A DNA stretch of 64,000 bases from the NCBI RefSeq assembly GCF_006517255.1, contig NZ_CP041185.1, positions 4,588,001-4,652,000 of the forward strand. The letters run 5' to 3'. The position numbers were made by a program, and so were the translations under genes. The stretch comes from Janthinobacterium tructae. Its GTDB lineage: Bacteria; Pseudomonadota; Gammaproteobacteria; Burkholderiales; Burkholderiaceae_D. Positions 29,061 through 38,931 of the stretch are shown here, piece after piece (position 1 is the first letter of the stretch; each line of letters starts with the position of its first letter). Below the pieces are notes generated by a model that saw only the letters and a list, made by a program, of their open reading frames with translations, was not told where the DNA came from and ran no database searches.

Positions 29061-30478
29061 AGATCGGCCTGCGCATCCTGCTCGGCTACTTCCTGATCGT
29101 GGGCCTGGCCGCGTGGTTCTTGCTGAACGTCTTCATGGAGCAGGTCAAGCCGGGTGTGCGCTCGACCCTGGAAGATACCCTGGTCGATACCTCGCAACTG
29201 CTGGCCAGCCTGGTGGCGCCCGAATTGAAGGCGGGCACGCTGGCGCAGTCGCCCGTGGCCGAGCGCATGCAGGACTATGCGCGCCATGGCGTGGACGTCA
29301 ATATCAATGGTGTGCGCAAGCGCACGCTCGACTACCGTATCACCATCACGGACCGGCACGGCATCGTGCTGTTCGATTCCAGCGGCCGCGACGTGGGACG
29401 CGACTATTCGCGCTGGAATGACGTGTATCTCACCTTGCAGGGCAAGTATGGCGCGCGCAGCACGCGCAGCCGGCCCGACGACGAGATGTCGACGGTGATG
29501 CACGTGGCCGCACCGATCCGCGACGGCAATGAAGTGATCGGCGTGCTGACGGTGGCCAAACCGAATGCCAGCGTGCAAGCCTTTGTCGAACGCAGCCAGC
29601 GCAAGATATTGCAGCGCGGCGCCATCCTGTTGCTGTTGTCGTTGCTGATAGGCCTGGCATTCGCCTGGTGGCTGCACCATGCGCTGGGCAAGCTGATGCA
29701 TTACATCGGCGACGTGGAAGCAGGGCGCAAGGTGGCGCTGCCGGCGCTGGGCAGCAACGAGATCGGCACCCTGGGGCGGGCGCTGGAGGCGATGCGCACG
29801 CGCCTGGAAGGCAAGGAATACGTGGAGCAGCTGATGCATACCCTGGCGCATGAATTGAAAAGCCCGATCGCCGCCATCCAGGCATCGGCCGAGCTGCTGC
29901 AGGAAGACATGCCGCCGGCCGAGCGGCGCCAGTTCCTCGCCAGTATCCTGGAACAGAATGCGCGCCAGCGGCAGCTGATCGACAAGCTGCTGGCCCTGGT
30001 GCGCGTGGAAAAGCAGCAACGGCTGGAGCATCCCGAGCGCATCGCGCTGGCGCCGCTGCTGGCGCAAGTGGCGCAGGACGCGGCCGCCACCCTGGCGGCG
30101 CGCGGCGTGCGCCTGCAGGTACAGGCGGAAGAGGGGAGTGTGGCGGGCGACGCCCTGCTGCTGCGCCAGGCGCTGGGCAACCTGCTCGACAACGCGGCCG
30201 GCTTCGCGCCACCGGGTAGCTGCATCGAGCTGATGGCGCAGCGCCACGGCAGCCAGGTGGAAATTGCCGTGCGCGACCGCGGCGAGGGGATCCCCGCGTA
30301 TGCGCTGGAACGTATCTTCGAGCGCTTTTATTCCCTGCCGCGCCCGAGTACTGGCAAGAGCACGGGCCTGGGCCTGCCCTTCGTGCGCGAGGTCGCTTCC
30401 CTGCATGGCGGCACGGTCGAAGTACTCAATCATCCCGATGGCGGTGCCTGCGCGCGCCTGTGCCTGCCGCTGGCTTAG
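29057..30478 (+). CDS. creC: CreC-like sensor histidine kinase
   Basis: The 473-residue kinase starts MKIGLRILLGYFLIVGLAAW, has a periplasmic domain between two membrane helices (about 7-27 and 190-212), a HAMP region, H265 in LAHELKSPIAAIQ, and a HATPase domain (NLLDNAAGF, RDRGEGIP, STGLGLPFVREVA). The ATGA overlap with creB indicates translational coupling. The TAG stop uses the first base of a 158-bp MITE-like element, so the C-terminal end may have been set by that insertion. Confidence 0.92.
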   Translation: MKIGLRILLGYFLIVGLAAWFLLNVFMEQVKPGVRSTLEDTLVDTSQLLASLVAPELKAGTLAQSPVAERMQDYARHGVDVNINGVRKRTLDYRITITDRHGIVLFDSSGRDVGRDYSRWNDVYLTLQGKYGARSTRSRPDDEMSTVMHVAAPIRDGNEVIGVLTVAKPNASVQAFVERSQRKILQRGAILLLLSLLIGLAFAWWLHHALGKLMHYIGDVEAGRKVALPALGSNEIGTLGRALEAMRTRLEGKEYVEQLMHTLAHELKSPIAAIQASAELLQEDMPPAERRQFLASILEQNARQRQLIDKLLALVRVEKQQRLEHPERIALAPLLAQVAQDAAATLAARGVRLQVQAEEGSVAGDALLLRQALGNLLDNAAGFAPPGSCIELMAQRHGSQVEIAVRDRGEGIPAYALERIFERFYSLPRPSTGKSTGLGLPFVREVASLHGGTVEVLNHPDGGACARLCLPLA

Positions 30479-30635
30479 AGGCTATCCCAGTAGGGAGCGC
30501 CATCTGCTGGTAGTTCATCAGGAGCGCGGACAAGGCGTGAGGAGGACGCGTGGCGAGCCACGCGACGACGATCAACGCCGTCCCCGCTTCTGAGGGGCGC
30601 CAGCAGGGGATGTATTCATCTACTGGGATAGGCTC
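30478..30635. mobile_element. MITE-like element with 16-bp terminal inverted repeats between creC and creD
   Basis: GAGGCTATCCCAGTAG at the left end is matched by the reverse complement of CTACTGGGATAGGCTC at the right end (one mismatch in 16). The 158-bp interior has a CGCGTGG/CCACGCG hairpin and no coding capacity that I believe. The termini resemble those of IS5-type elements, but no transposase is present. A target duplication is not obvious. Confidence 0.65.
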
Positions 30636-30726
30636 TTGGCGCGCATTTATTTCCAGACTTCACACGCAGCGCATCATCAGCGCACATGTTTTTTCTACAC
30701 TGGCCTCCTTACTTCAAGGATGCGCC

Positions 30727-32136
30727 ATGCAAAAAACTCTCTTCGTCAAAGCGTTGATCGTGTTCGGCCTGATGTTGCTGATCGGCCTGCCTCTGCTGAT
30801 GATTCAGGAAACGATCAAGGAGCGGATGGAATTCCGCCAGGAAGCCGTCAACAGCATCGCCGCCGATTCGGTGCGCGAACAAACCATCATCGGTCCCATC
30901 CTGGTGATCCCCTACACGGAGCAATATGAAGAGCGCGTGGAGGTGGCCAAAGGCGATGACAGGGAAGCGAAAGCGCCTGTGCGCACGGAGTTGCTGCACC
31001 GCACGGTGCAGCGCCGCTTGCTCGTGTATCCGAACGACTTGCAGATCAATGGCAATATCGACACGGACCGCCGTTACCGCGGTATCCACCAGGTGCTGGT
31101 GTACAGCGGCCAGCATGCCTTCAAGGGAGATTTTACGGTGCCGGCCAGCACGCAGTTGGCGCGCAAGTCGCCGGACTCGCGCATTACCCTGGGCACCCCT
31201 TTCGTCGCGCTATCCATCGAGGACGTGCGCGGCATCCGCAATATCCCGAAAATCGACTGGGGCGGGCAGAAGATCGAGTTCGAGCAGGGCACCGACTTGT
31301 TTGCCTTCCGCAGCGGCCTGCACGCGCCGCTGGGCGCCATGCCGCTGGCGCAAGCGCAACAGGTGAAATTCAGCTTCGACCTGGGGCTGGACGGTATCGA
31401 ACGCCAGCATTTCGTGCCGGTGGCGAAAAACAGCCAGGTCAGCATCAAGTCGAACTGGCCCCATCCGCAGTTTGGCGGGCGCTTCCTGCCATCGCCGAAG
31501 AATCGCCAGATCGATGCCCATGGCTTCAATGTGGCGTGGAATATTTCGTCGCTGGCGACGAATGCGCAAACGCAGCTGAGCACCATCGAGGGGGAATTCA
31601 AGGTGCCCGACAGTGCGCCGCTGGGCCAGGTAGACCGCTTCAGCGTGGGCTTCATCGAGCCGGTGAACGTGTATTCGCAATCGGATCGGGCCACCAAGTA
31701 TGGCTTGCTGTTCGTGGCGCTGACCTTTGCCGCCTTCTTCATCTTTGAAATCCTGAAGAGCCTGCCGATTCACCCGGTGCAGTACTTGCTGGTGGGCCTG
31801 TCGCTGGTGATCTTCTTCCTGCTGCTGGTGGGCCTGGCCGAGCACATCGCCTTCCTCGCTGCCTACCTGATCGCCAGCGCCGCCTGTATCGCGCTGACCA
31901 GTTTTTATCTGGCGCACGTGCTGCACAATGCCTGGCGCGGCATCGGCTTCGGCATGGCGCTGACGGCGCTGTATGGCGCCCTGTATGGCTTGCTGAGCTC
32001 GGAAAACAATGCGCTGGTGATGGGCAGCATCCTGTTGTTCGCCGTGCTGGCAGCCATCATGGTGGCGACGCGCAAAGTTGACTGGTATCAAGTGGGCAAG
32101 GGCGCAGTGGCACCCGCTGCAGAGCCGCATGAATAG
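30727..32136 (+). CDS. creD: CreD-like inner-membrane protein
   Basis: The 469-residue protein begins MQKTLFVKALIVFGLMLLIGLPL with a membrane helix and then a large periplasmic domain (about 40-320, IGPILVIPY, FVALSIEDVRGI) followed by five or six C-terminal helices. CreD is the main CreBC target and affects envelope integrity, colicin tolerance and, in several genera, beta-lactamase induction. The true start is the ATG at 30727; the frame running up into the MITE from 30550 is spurious. A GC hairpin downstream (about 32169-32192) has no T-run. Confidence 0.92.
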   Translation: MQKTLFVKALIVFGLMLLIGLPLLMIQETIKERMEFRQEAVNSIAADSVREQTIIGPILVIPYTEQYEERVEVAKGDDREAKAPVRTELLHRTVQRRLLVYPNDLQINGNIDTDRRYRGIHQVLVYSGQHAFKGDFTVPASTQLARKSPDSRITLGTPFVALSIEDVRGIRNIPKIDWGGQKIEFEQGTDLFAFRSGLHAPLGAMPLAQAQQVKFSFDLGLDGIERQHFVPVAKNSQVSIKSNWPHPQFGGRFLPSPKNRQIDAHGFNVAWNISSLATNAQTQLSTIEGEFKVPDSAPLGQVDRFSVGFIEPVNVYSQSDRATKYGLLFVALTFAAFFIFEILKSLPIHPVQYLLVGLSLVIFFLLLVGLAEHIAFLAAYLIASAACIALTSFYLAHVLHNAWRGIGFGMALTALYGALYGLLSSENNALVMGSILLFAVLAAIMVATRKVDWYQVGKGAVAPAAEPHE

Positions 32137-32229
32137 GCGATGTATGCTACATTAGCCGACCTTTGCAGCGCCCCTGGCAACTGTCGCAGGGGCGTCGCGC
32201 AACACTTTGACATACCTCGTGTTAACTTG

Positions 32230-32258
32230 TTGCGTCAAGGGTTTTTGTGCTATATACT
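32230..32258 (+). promoter_or_regulatory. Sigma-70 promoter for the rplC-led S10 remainder
   Basis: TTGCGT (32230-32235) and TATACT (32253-32258) are 17 bp apart and 94 bp upstream of rplC. A dedicated promoter is needed here because rpsJ, the normal head of this operon, is 9.4 kb upstream. Confidence 0.68.
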
Positions 32259-32351
32259 AGCCGGCTTCGGTATGGATTCGTCTTTTTTGGATCCTACGTT
32301 ACTTTGTAGTTAAACAAGCCCCGCCCAATCGCAGGTGGGAATGGAGAAAAA

Positions 32352-33008
32352 ATGAGCCTAGGCCTTCTCGGTCGCAAGGTTGGTATGATGCGCATTTTCA
32401 CGGATGAAGGGGATTCGATCCCGGTCACCGTGTTGGACGTATCGAACAACCGTGTTGCGCAAATCAAAACCCCTGAAACAGATGGCTACTCCGCTGTTCA
32501 GGTCGCATTCGGTCAACGTCGCGCTTCCCGCGTGACCAAAGCTGTTGCTGGTCATCACGCTAAAGCTGGCGTTGAAGCCGGTACTCTGTTGAAAGAGTTC
32601 CGTGTCGATGCTGCTAAAGCCGCTGAACTGAAAGCTGGCGATGTTGTCGCTGCTTCCCTGTTCGAAGTCGGTCAAAAGATCGACGTGCAAGGCGTTACCA
32701 TTGGTAAAGGCTATGCAGGCGTTATCAAACGTTATCACTTCTCTTCTGGCCGTGCAACGCACGGTAACTCGCGTTCGCACAACGTTCCAGGTTCCATCGG
32801 TATGGCACAAGATCCAGGTCGCGTTTTCCCTGGTAAGCGCATGACCGGTCATCTGGGTGACGTTAACCGTACGATCCAGAACCTCGTGATCGCCCGTATC
32901 GATGCCGACCGTCAGCTGTTGCTGGTCAAAGGCGCGATTCCAGGTGCGAAAAATGGCCAGGTAGTTGTCTCGCCAGCCATCAAAACCAAAGCCAAGAAGG
33001 GAGCTTAA
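32352..33008 (+). CDS. rplC: 50S ribosomal protein L3
   Basis: This 218-residue L3 starts [20 protein letters not shown] and keeps the [43 protein letters not shown] loop (about 125-165) that reaches the peptidyl transferase centre. The glutamine in AQDPGRV is the PrmB methylation site in model species. It is normally the second gene of the S10 operon; here it leads the transcription unit, 9.4 kb from rpsJ. Confidence 0.99.
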   Translation: MSLGLLGRKVGMMRIFTDEGDSIPVTVLDVSNNRVAQIKTPETDGYSAVQVAFGQRRASRVTKAVAGHHAKAGVEAGTLLKEFRVDAAKAAELKAGDVVAASLFEVGQKIDVQGVTIGKGYAGVIKRYHFSSGRATHGNSRSHNVPGSIGMAQDPGRVFPGKRMTGHLGDVNRTIQNLVIARIDADRQLLLVKGAIPGAKNGQVVVSPAIKTKAKKGA

Positions 33009-33011
33009 ACG

Positions 33012-33632
33012 ATGGAACTCAAGCTTCTGAATGCGCAAGGTCAAGCCGCCTCGAACGTTGCTGCAGCCGATACGATTTTCGGCCGTGACTACAATGAAGC
33101 GCTGATCCACCAAGTCGTCATCGCGTATCAAGCGAATGCACGTAGTGGTAACCGCAAGCAAAAAGACCGTGAAGAAGTTCACCACACGACGAAAAAGCCA
33201 TGGCGCCAAAAAGGTACCGGCCGCGCTCGTGCTGGTATGTCGTCGTCGCCACTGTGGCGCGGCGGTGGTCGGATTTTCCCGAACTCGCCTGACGAAAACT
33301 TCACCCACAAAGTGAACAAAAAGATGTATCGCGCAGGTATCTGCTCGATCTTGTCGCAGCTGGCTCGCGAAGAGCGCCTGATCGTCATCGACGATCTGAC
33401 GATCGACGCGCCAAAGACCAAGCTGTTGTCGCAAAAATTGAACGGCCTGGGCTTTGATTCGGTTCTGATCATCACCGACGTTCTGAACGAAAACCTGGAA
33501 CTGGCATCGCGCAACCTGCCTAACGTACTCGTCGTTGAGCCACGTCACGCAGACCCGATGTCCCTGGTGTTCTACAAGAAGATCCTGGTCACCAAAGCTG
33601 CATTGGCCAAGATTGAGGAGATGCTGGCATGA
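33012..33632 (+). CDS. rplD: 50S ribosomal protein L4
   Basis: This 206-residue L4 contains the exit-tunnel loop segment [24 protein letters not shown]. In Escherichia coli it is the feedback regulator of the S10 operon, acting on the leader before rpsJ. Because the leader here belongs to rplC instead, that circuit must differ or act at a new site. Four bases overlap rplW (ATGA). Confidence 0.99.
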   Translation: MELKLLNAQGQAASNVAAADTIFGRDYNEALIHQVVIAYQANARSGNRKQKDREEVHHTTKKPWRQKGTGRARAGMSSSPLWRGGGRIFPNSPDENFTHKVNKKMYRAGICSILSQLAREERLIVIDDLTIDAPKTKLLSQKLNGLGFDSVLIITDVLNENLELASRNLPNVLVVEPRHADPMSLVFYKKILVTKAALAKIEEMLA

Positions 33633-33946
33633 GCGCGATTTTGAAACATAGCGAAGAACGCTTGATGAAGGTGCTGTTGGCGCCCGTGATTTCCGAGAAG
33701 GCCACCATGGTCGCGGAAAAGAACGAGCAAATTGTATTCCGCGTACTGCCGGATGCAACCAAGCCTGAAATCAAGGCAGCGGTCGAACTGCTGTTCAAGG
33801 TTGAAGTTCTGTCCGTGCAAACTGCAAACCGCGAAGGTAAGCAGAAACGCACCGGCAAGTTCAACGGTCGTCGTAACCATACCAAGCGTGCTTTCGTGTG
33901 CCTGAAGCCTGGCCAGGAAATCAACTTCTCCGAGGAGGCTGCATAA
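33629..33946 (+). CDS. rplW: 50S ribosomal protein L23
   Basis: This 105-residue protein sits at the tunnel exit and docks trigger factor and the signal recognition particle. Core segments [23 protein letters not shown] and [16 protein letters not shown] match L23. ATGA overlap with rplD and TAATG overlap with rplB indicate coupled translation. Confidence 0.99.
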   Translation: MSAILKHSEERLMKVLLAPVISEKATMVAEKNEQIVFRVLPDATKPEIKAAVELLFKVEVLSVQTANREGKQKRTGKFNGRRNHTKRAFVCLKPGQEINFSEEAA

Positions 33947-34773
33947 TGGCACTCGTTAAGATGAAACCAACCTCGCCAGGCCGTCGCGGCATGGTAAAGG
34001 TGGTGAACCCAGACCTGTACAAAGGTCGTCCGTTCGCTGCCCTGGTTGAAAAGAAATCCAAGACCGCTGGTCGTAACAACAACGGTCACATCACCACCCG
34101 TCATATCGGTGGTGGTCATAAGCAACACTATCGCTTGATCGACTTCAAGCGCACCAAAGATGGTATTCCAGCGAAAGTGGAACGTATCGAATACGATCCA
34201 AACCGCACCGCGAATATCGCTCTGTTGTGCTACGCCGACGGCGAACGTCACTACATCATCGCAACCAAAGGCATGGCCGTTGGCGACAGCGTGATGAACG
34301 GTTCGGAAGCACCGATCAAATCGGGTAACTGCTTGCCAATCCGTAACATCCCAGTCGGTACCGTGATGCATTGCGTCGAAATGCTGCCAGGTAAAGGTGC
34401 CCAAATGGCACGTACCGCTGGCGCTGGCGTTGTGCTGATGGCACGTGAAGGTACCTACGCTCAAGTGCGTCTGCGCTCGGGTGAAGTACGTCGCGTGCAC
34501 ATCGAGTGCCGTGCAACGGTTGGTGAAGTCGGCAATGCCGAGCACAGCCTGCGTAAAATCGGTAAAGCTGGCGCGATGCGCTGGCGCGGTGTTCGTCCTA
34601 CCGTTCGCGGTGTGGTCATGAACCCGGTCGATCACCCGCACGGTGGTGGTGAAGGTAAAACAGCAGCTGGTCGTCATCCAGTTTCGCCATGGGGCCAACA
34701 GACCAAGGGTAAGAAAACACGCAGCAACAAGCGTACGACTTCCATGATCGTCTCGCGCCGCGGCAAGAAATAA
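33946..34773 (+). CDS. rplB: 50S ribosomal protein L2
   Basis: This 275-residue L2 begins [19 protein letters not shown] and includes the C-terminal [17 protein letters not shown] motif with the conserved histidine near the peptidyl transferase centre. The start at 33946 overlaps the rplW stop (TAATG) and follows GAGGAGG. An upstream in-frame start at 33898 lies inside rplW and is rejected. Confidence 0.99.
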   Translation: MALVKMKPTSPGRRGMVKVVNPDLYKGRPFAALVEKKSKTAGRNNNGHITTRHIGGGHKQHYRLIDFKRTKDGIPAKVERIEYDPNRTANIALLCYADGERHYIIATKGMAVGDSVMNGSEAPIKSGNCLPIRNIPVGTVMHCVEMLPGKGAQMARTAGAGVVLMAREGTYAQVRLRSGEVRRVHIECRATVGEVGNAEHSLRKIGKAGAMRWRGVRPTVRGVVMNPVDHPHGGGEGKTAAGRHPVSPWGQQTKGKKTRSNKRTTSMIVSRRGKK

Positions 34774-34783
34774 GGGGTAGCAC

Positions 34784-35059
34784 ATGACACGTTCATTGAA
34801 AAAAGGGCCGTTCTGTGACGCCCACCTGGTGAAAAAAGTTGAAGCCGCGCAAGCAGCCAAAGACAAAAAGCCAATCAAAACCTGGTCGCGTCGTTCGACA
34901 ATCATGCCGGATTTTATCGGCCTGACGATCGCGGTTCATAACGGCAAGCTGCACGTGCCGGTTTATGTTTCCGAAAACATGGTTGGTCACAAGCTCGGCG
35001 AATTCGCACTGACCCGTACGTTCAAGGGCCATGCAGCTGACAAAAAGGCTAAGAAATAA
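34784..35059 (+). CDS. rpsS: 30S ribosomal protein S19
   Basis: This 91-residue S19 starts [20 protein letters not shown] and has the conserved [22 protein letters not shown] segment. It contacts the head of the 30S subunit with S13. Its stop shares a base with the rplV start (TAATG). Confidence 0.99.
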   Translation: MTRSLKKGPFCDAHLVKKVEAAQAAKDKKPIKTWSRRSTIMPDFIGLTIAVHNGKLHVPVYVSENMVGHKLGEFALTRTFKGHAADKKAKK

Positions 35060-35388
35060 TGGAAACTAAAGCTATCCTCAAAGGTGTGCGCCTGTCGGAC
35101 CAAAAGGGCCGCCTGGTTGCTGACCTGATCCGTGGCAAGAAAGTTGACGCTGCACTCAACATCTTGCAATTCAGCCCGAAAAAAGGTGCTGCGATCATCA
35201 AACGCGTTCTGGAATCCGCTATTGCGAATGCCGAGCACAATGATGGTGCGGACATCGACGAATTGTTCGTGAAAACGATCTACGTCGAAAAGGGCCCCGT
35301 CCTGAAGCGCTTCACCGCGCGTGCAAAAGGCCGTGGCGACCGTATTTCGAAACAATCCTGTCACGTTTACGTGACTGTCGGTAACTAA
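35059..35388 (+). CDS. rplV: 50S ribosomal protein L22
   Basis: This 109-residue L22 extends a hairpin into the exit tunnel; the loop segment [21 protein letters not shown] is intact, which predicts normal macrolide sensitivity at this site. Translation is coupled with rpsS. Confidence 0.99.
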   Translation: METKAILKGVRLSDQKGRLVADLIRGKKVDAALNILQFSPKKGAAIIKRVLESAIANAEHNDGADIDELFVKTIYVEKGPVLKRFTARAKGRGDRISKQSCHVYVTVGN

Positions 35389-35397
35389 GGAGCCACG

Positions 35398-36222
35398 ATG
35401 GGTCAGAAAATTCATCCAACCGGTTTCCGTCTGGCGGTCACCCGTAACTGGGCTTCGCGCTGGTATGCAGGCAACGGTAATTTCGCTGCCATGCTGAACG
35501 AAGACTTGAAAGCACGTGCTTACCTGAAAAAGAAACTGAAGAACGCATCCGTTGGTCGCATCGTTATCGAGCGTCCAGCCAAGAACGCGCGCTTCACGAT
35601 CTACAGCTCGCGTCCAGGCGTGGTCATTGGTAAAAAAGGCGAAGACATCGAAGTACTGAAGTCCGCGCTGACCAAGATCATGGGCGTACCTGTTCACGTG
35701 AACATCGAAGAAATTCGCAAGCCAGAAATCGACTCGCAACTGATCGCCGATTCGATCGCTCAGCAGCTGGAAAAACGGATCATGTTCCGCCGCGCCATGA
35801 AGCGTGCAATGCAAAATGCAATGCGCCTGGGTGCTCTCGGTATCAAGATCATGTCGTCCGGCCGTCTGAACGGTATCGAAATCGCGCGTAAAGAGTGGTA
35901 CCGCGAAGGCCGCGTGCCTCTGCATACCCTGCGCGCCGATATCGACTACGGTACCAGCGAAGCGTCGACCACCTACGGCATCATCGGTGTCAAGGTGTGG
36001 GTATACAAAGGTGACCGCGCGCCTAACGGCGATGCACCAGTCATCGATACCCCAGCTGACGAGAAGAAAAGCCGCGGCCCACGCCGTGACGATGGCAAGC
36101 CAGCTGGCCGTCCACGTCCAGCCGGTGCCGGTGCGAAACCATCCACAGCACCAGGTGCACGTGTGCGTACCGCCGCTAAACCGGCCGCCGCAGCAGCACC
36201 AGCTGAGAAAGCAGGAGAATAA
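35398..36222 (+). CDS. rpsC: 30S ribosomal protein S3 with extended C-terminal tail
   Basis: This S3 has the KH domain ([22 protein letters not shown]) and mRNA-entry region ([18 protein letters not shown]). At 274 residues it is longer than the 233-residue Escherichia coli form. The extra part, after about residue 210, is a basic Pro/Ala-rich tail ([20 protein letters not shown] and onward) that is probably disordered. Such tails are known in some betaproteobacterial S3 proteins. Confidence 0.98.
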   Translation: MGQKIHPTGFRLAVTRNWASRWYAGNGNFAAMLNEDLKARAYLKKKLKNASVGRIVIERPAKNARFTIYSSRPGVVIGKKGEDIEVLKSALTKIMGVPVHVNIEEIRKPEIDSQLIADSIAQQLEKRIMFRRAMKRAMQNAMRLGALGIKIMSSGRLNGIEIARKEWYREGRVPLHTLRADIDYGTSEASTTYGIIGVKVWVYKGDRAPNGDAPVIDTPADEKKSRGPRRDDGKPAGRPRPAGAGAKPSTAPGARVRTAAKPAAAAAPAEKAGE

Positions 36223-36224
36223 TC

Positions 36225-36644
36225 ATGCTGCAACCAGCACGCAGAAAGTATCGTAAAGAGCAGAAAGGCCGTAATACCGGTATTTCGCACAGCCGCGGCA
36301 CCGCCGTGTCGTTTGGCGAATTCGGTCTGAAGGCAGTTGCGCGCGGTCGTATCACTGCGCGTCAAATTGAAGCGGCGCGTCGTGCAATGACGCGTCACAT
36401 CAAGCGCGGTGGCCGTATCTGGATCCGTATTTTCCCGGACAAACCGATTTCGAACAAACCGGCTGAAGTCCGTATGGGTAACGGTAAGGGTAATCCTGAG
36501 TACTACGTCGCTGAAATTCAGCCAGGTAAAGTACTGTACGAAATGGATGGCGTTGATGAAGCGCTGGCACGGGAAGCTTTCCGTCTTGCCGCCTCTAAAC
36601 TGCCACTGGCGACGACGTTTGTCATCCGCCAAGTCGGCCAATAA
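36225..36644 (+). CDS. rplP: 50S ribosomal protein L16
   Basis: This 139-residue L16 starts [17 protein letters not shown] and includes [23 protein letters not shown], which organises the A-site tRNA binding region. It lies 2 bp after rpsC in the S10 cluster. Confidence 0.99.
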   Translation: MLQPARRKYRKEQKGRNTGISHSRGTAVSFGEFGLKAVARGRITARQIEAARRAMTRHIKRGGRIWIRIFPDKPISNKPAEVRMGNGKGNPEYYVAEIQPGKVLYEMDGVDEALAREAFRLAASKLPLATTFVIRQVGQ

Positions 36645-36656
36645 TTGGAGTTGTAT

Positions 36657-36848
36657 ATGAAAGCATCTGAACTCCGCGGCAAAGACCAGCCAGCTCTGCA
36701 AAAAGAGCTGAATGACTTGTTGAAGGCACAGTTCGGCCTGCGTATGCAAATCGCTACGCAGCAGCTGAGCAACACTTCGCAGCTCAAGAAGGTACGCCGC
36801 GATATCGCGCGTGTGAAGACGGTAATGAATCTGAAGGAAGCCAAATGA
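36657..36848 (+). CDS. rpmC: 50S ribosomal protein L29
   Basis: This 63-residue L29 is two helices ([37 protein letters not shown]) and lies at the tunnel exit by L23. The ATG at 36657 is used; a TTG at 36645 would absorb the TTGGAG ribosome-binding site. It overlaps rpsQ by ATGA. Confidence 0.98.
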   Translation: MKASELRGKDQPALQKELNDLLKAQFGLRMQIATQQLSNTSQLKKVRRDIARVKTVMNLKEAK

Positions 36849-37117
36849 ACGAACCAGTGAAACAGTCGCTCAAGCGCACGCTGATCGGTAAAGTGGTTTC
36901 GGACAAGATGGACAAGACCGTTACCGTTCTGATCGAGCGCCACGTAAAACATCCTTTGTATGGCAAGATCATCATGCGCTCGAACAAGTATCACGCGCAT
37001 GACGAGACCAACCAAGTCAAGGCCGGTGATACGGTCGAGATCCAGGAAGGTCGCCCGATCTCCAAAACGAAGGCATGGACGGTGACACGTGTGGTTCAAG
37101 CCGCACCAACCGTTTAA
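36845..37117 (+). CDS. rpsQ: 30S ribosomal protein S17
   Basis: This 90-residue S17 has the OB-fold core [27 protein letters not shown]. It is the last gene of the S10 cluster and is followed by a terminator-like hairpin. Confidence 0.99.
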   Translation: MNEPVKQSLKRTLIGKVVSDKMDKTVTVLIERHVKHPLYGKIIMRSNKYHAHDETNQVKAGDTVEIQEGRPISKTKAWTVTRVVQAAPTV

Positions 37118-37122
37118 ATAAA

Positions 37123-37147
37123 AACCACCGTTTCGGCGGTGGCTTTT
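37123..37147 (+). terminator. Terminator at the end of the S10 gene cluster
   Basis: CCACCG (37125-37130) pairs with CGGTGG (37137-37142) over TTTCGG and is followed by CTTTT. It lies 8 bp after the rpsQ stop. Partial read-through into rplN remains possible. Confidence 0.7.
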
Positions 37148-37156
37148 AATTAGTAC

Positions 37157-37192
37157 TTGCAGGCCCGCAAATTGTATGTAATACTTGCGGGC
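37157..37192 (+). promoter_or_regulatory. Promoter candidate of the spc cluster overlapping an 8-bp inverted repeat
   Basis: TTGCAG (37157-37162) and TAATAC (37179-37184) are 16 bp apart, 187 bp before rplN. The same stretch has GCCCGCAA (37163-37170) and TTGCGGGC (37185-37192), which flank the -10 hexamer. The inverted repeat could be an operator or a hairpin. The remaining 178 bp to rplN contain nothing else that I recognise. Confidence 0.5.
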
Positions 37193-37370
37193 TTCGTTCA
37201 TGTAACGCCGCAAAGTGTCTGGTCACAGACAGTAGCATTCGCGGTCAGTTAATGTATGAAGGTCATGCACCCAAACAGTGAAGCCCAGCAGGGCGGCTCT
37301 GGCGGGACCAAGACTGACCGTGGGTCTACATTGTGTGGATTCTTCGGCTTAAGTTGGGAAAGAGAATACT

Positions 37371-37739
37371 ATGATTCAAACTGAAAGCCGGCTCGAAGTG
37401 GCTGACAATACCGGTGCCAAAGAAGTAATGTGCATCAAGGTATTGGGCGGCTCCAAGCGCCGTTATGCTGGCATTGGCGATGTGATCAAGGTAACCGTTA
37501 AGGTTGCTGCGCCACGTGGCCGTGTCAAAAAAGGTGAAATTTATAACGCCGTGGTTGTGCGCACCGCTAAAGGTGTTCGCCGCCAAGACGGTTCCCTGGT
37601 GAAGTTCGACGGCAATGCCGCCGTTCTGTTGAACGCCAAGCTGGAACCGATCGGTACCCGTATTTTTGGACCTGTCACACGCGAACTGCGTACTGAGAAG
37701 TTCATGAAAATCGTGTCCCTGGCACCGGAAGTCCTGTAA
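37371..37739 (+). CDS. rplN: 50S ribosomal protein L14
   Basis: This 122-residue L14 starts [27 protein letters not shown] and keeps [15 protein letters not shown]. First gene of the spc cluster, as in Escherichia coli, with its own promoter-like sequence 187 bp upstream. Confidence 0.99.
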   Translation: MIQTESRLEVADNTGAKEVMCIKVLGGSKRRYAGIGDVIKVTVKVAAPRGRVKKGEIYNAVVVRTAKGVRRQDGSLVKFDGNAAVLLNAKLEPIGTRIFGPVTRELRTEKFMKIVSLAPEVL

Positions 37740-37748
37740 GGAGTCGTA

Positions 37749-38063
37749 ATGGATAAGATTCGTAAAAACGACGAAGTCATCGTTCTGACCGGGAAAGACA
37801 AGGGCAAACGTGGTGTGGTACAGCAGCGTATCGATGCTGAACATATCGTGGTTGATGGCATTAACATCGCTAAAAAAGCGACTAAGCCAAACCCGATGAC
37901 TGGCGTAACTGGTGGTATCGTCGATAAGACCATGCCAATTCACGTGTCCAACGTTGCATTGTTTAATGCAGCGACTGGCAAGGCAGATCGCGTGGGTTTC
38001 AAAGAAGTGGACGGCAAGAAAGTTCGCATCTTTAAATCCTCCGGCGAAGTAGTGAAGGCTTAA
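37749..38063 (+). CDS. rplX: 50S ribosomal protein L24
   Basis: This 104-residue L24 has the KOW motif [17 protein letters not shown] and assists early 50S assembly. Nine bp separate it from rplN and six from rplE. Confidence 0.99.
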   Translation: MDKIRKNDEVIVLTGKDKGKRGVVQQRIDAEHIVVDGINIAKKATKPNPMTGVTGGIVDKTMPIHVSNVALFNAATGKADRVGFKEVDGKKVRIFKSSGEVVKA

Positions 38064-38069
38064 GAAATC

Positions 38070-38609
38070 ATGGCACGTCTCCAAGAATTCTATAAAGAAA
38101 AAGTCGTTGCCGACCTGACCAGCAAGTTTGGTTACAAGTCGGTAATGGAAGTTCCACGCCTGACCAAGATCACCCTGAACATGGGTGTTGGTGAGGCTAT
38201 CGCGGATAAAAAAGTTCTCGAGCACGCAGTTGCTGACTTGACCAAGATCGCCGGCCAGAAGCCAGTGACCACCAAGTCCCGCAAAGCGATCGCAGGCTTC
38301 AAAATCCGTGAAGGTTACCCGATCGGTACGATGGTCACCCTGCGCGGCGCTCGCATGTACGAGTTCCTGGATCGCTTCATTACCGTGGCTCTGCCACGCG
38401 TACGCGATTTCCGTGGTGTGAACGGCCGTGCATTTGATGGTCGTGGTAACTACAACATCGGTGTCAAGGAACAGATCATTTTCCCTGAAATCGAATACGA
38501 CAAGATTGACGCGTTGCGCGGTATGAATATCAGCATCACGACAACCGCTAAGACCGATGACGAAGCCAAAGCTTTGCTCGCCGCCTTTAAATTCCCTTTC
38601 AGGAACTGA
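38070..38609 (+). CDS. rplE: 50S ribosomal protein L5
   Basis: This 179-residue L5 binds 5S rRNA and contacts the P-site tRNA. Segments [34 protein letters not shown] and the C-terminal FPFRN identify it. Confidence 0.99.
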   Translation: MARLQEFYKEKVVADLTSKFGYKSVMEVPRLTKITLNMGVGEAIADKKVLEHAVADLTKIAGQKPVTTKSRKAIAGFKIREGYPIGTMVTLRGARMYEFLDRFITVALPRVRDFRGVNGRAFDGRGNYNIGVKEQIIFPEIEYDKIDALRGMNISITTTAKTDDEAKALLAAFKFPFRN

Positions 38610-38611
38610 TC

Positions 38612-38917
38612 ATGGCCAAACTGTCACTGATTAATCGTGAGATCAAGCGTGCTGACCTGGTGGCGAAATTCGCCCCTAAGCGCGAAGCTCTCAAGGCCAT
38701 CGTCGATGACCAATCGAAATCGGAAGAAGAGCGCTACGAAGCTCGCCTGAAATTGCAGGCGCTGCCACGTAACTCGAACCCGACGCGTCAACGTAACCGT
38801 TGCGCCATCACTGGTCGTCCGCGCGGCACATTCCGTAAATTCGGTCTGGGTCGTATCAAGCTCCGTGAATTCGCCATGCGTGGTGAAATTCCGGGTATGA
38901 CAAAAGCAAGCTGGTAA
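38612..38917 (+). CDS. rpsN: 30S ribosomal protein S14
   Basis: This is the long, zinc-free (C-minus) 101-residue S14; it lacks the CxxC pairs of the short form and has [27 protein letters not shown]. That type is expected in betaproteobacteria. It does not need zinc, unlike the L36 in this cluster. Confidence 0.98.
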   Translation: MAKLSLINREIKRADLVAKFAPKREALKAIVDDQSKSEEERYEARLKLQALPRNSNPTRQRNRCAITGRPRGTFRKFGLGRIKLREFAMRGEIPGMTKASW

Positions 38918-38931
38918 TAGGAGAATATGCA

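Noticed and set aside
30550..30726. Extended CreD N-terminus across the MITE-like element
   Set aside because: The CreD family start with its membrane helix is at 30727; the extra part is element sequence.
32169..32192. GCCCCTG/CAGGGGC hairpin as the creD terminator
   Set aside because: No T-tract follows and it lies near the rplC promoter, so a terminator role is not supported.
32207..32212. Perfect TTGACA as the rplC -35 element
   Set aside because: No acceptable -10 hexamer occurs at 16-18 bp; the TTGCGT/TATACT pair downstream is better.
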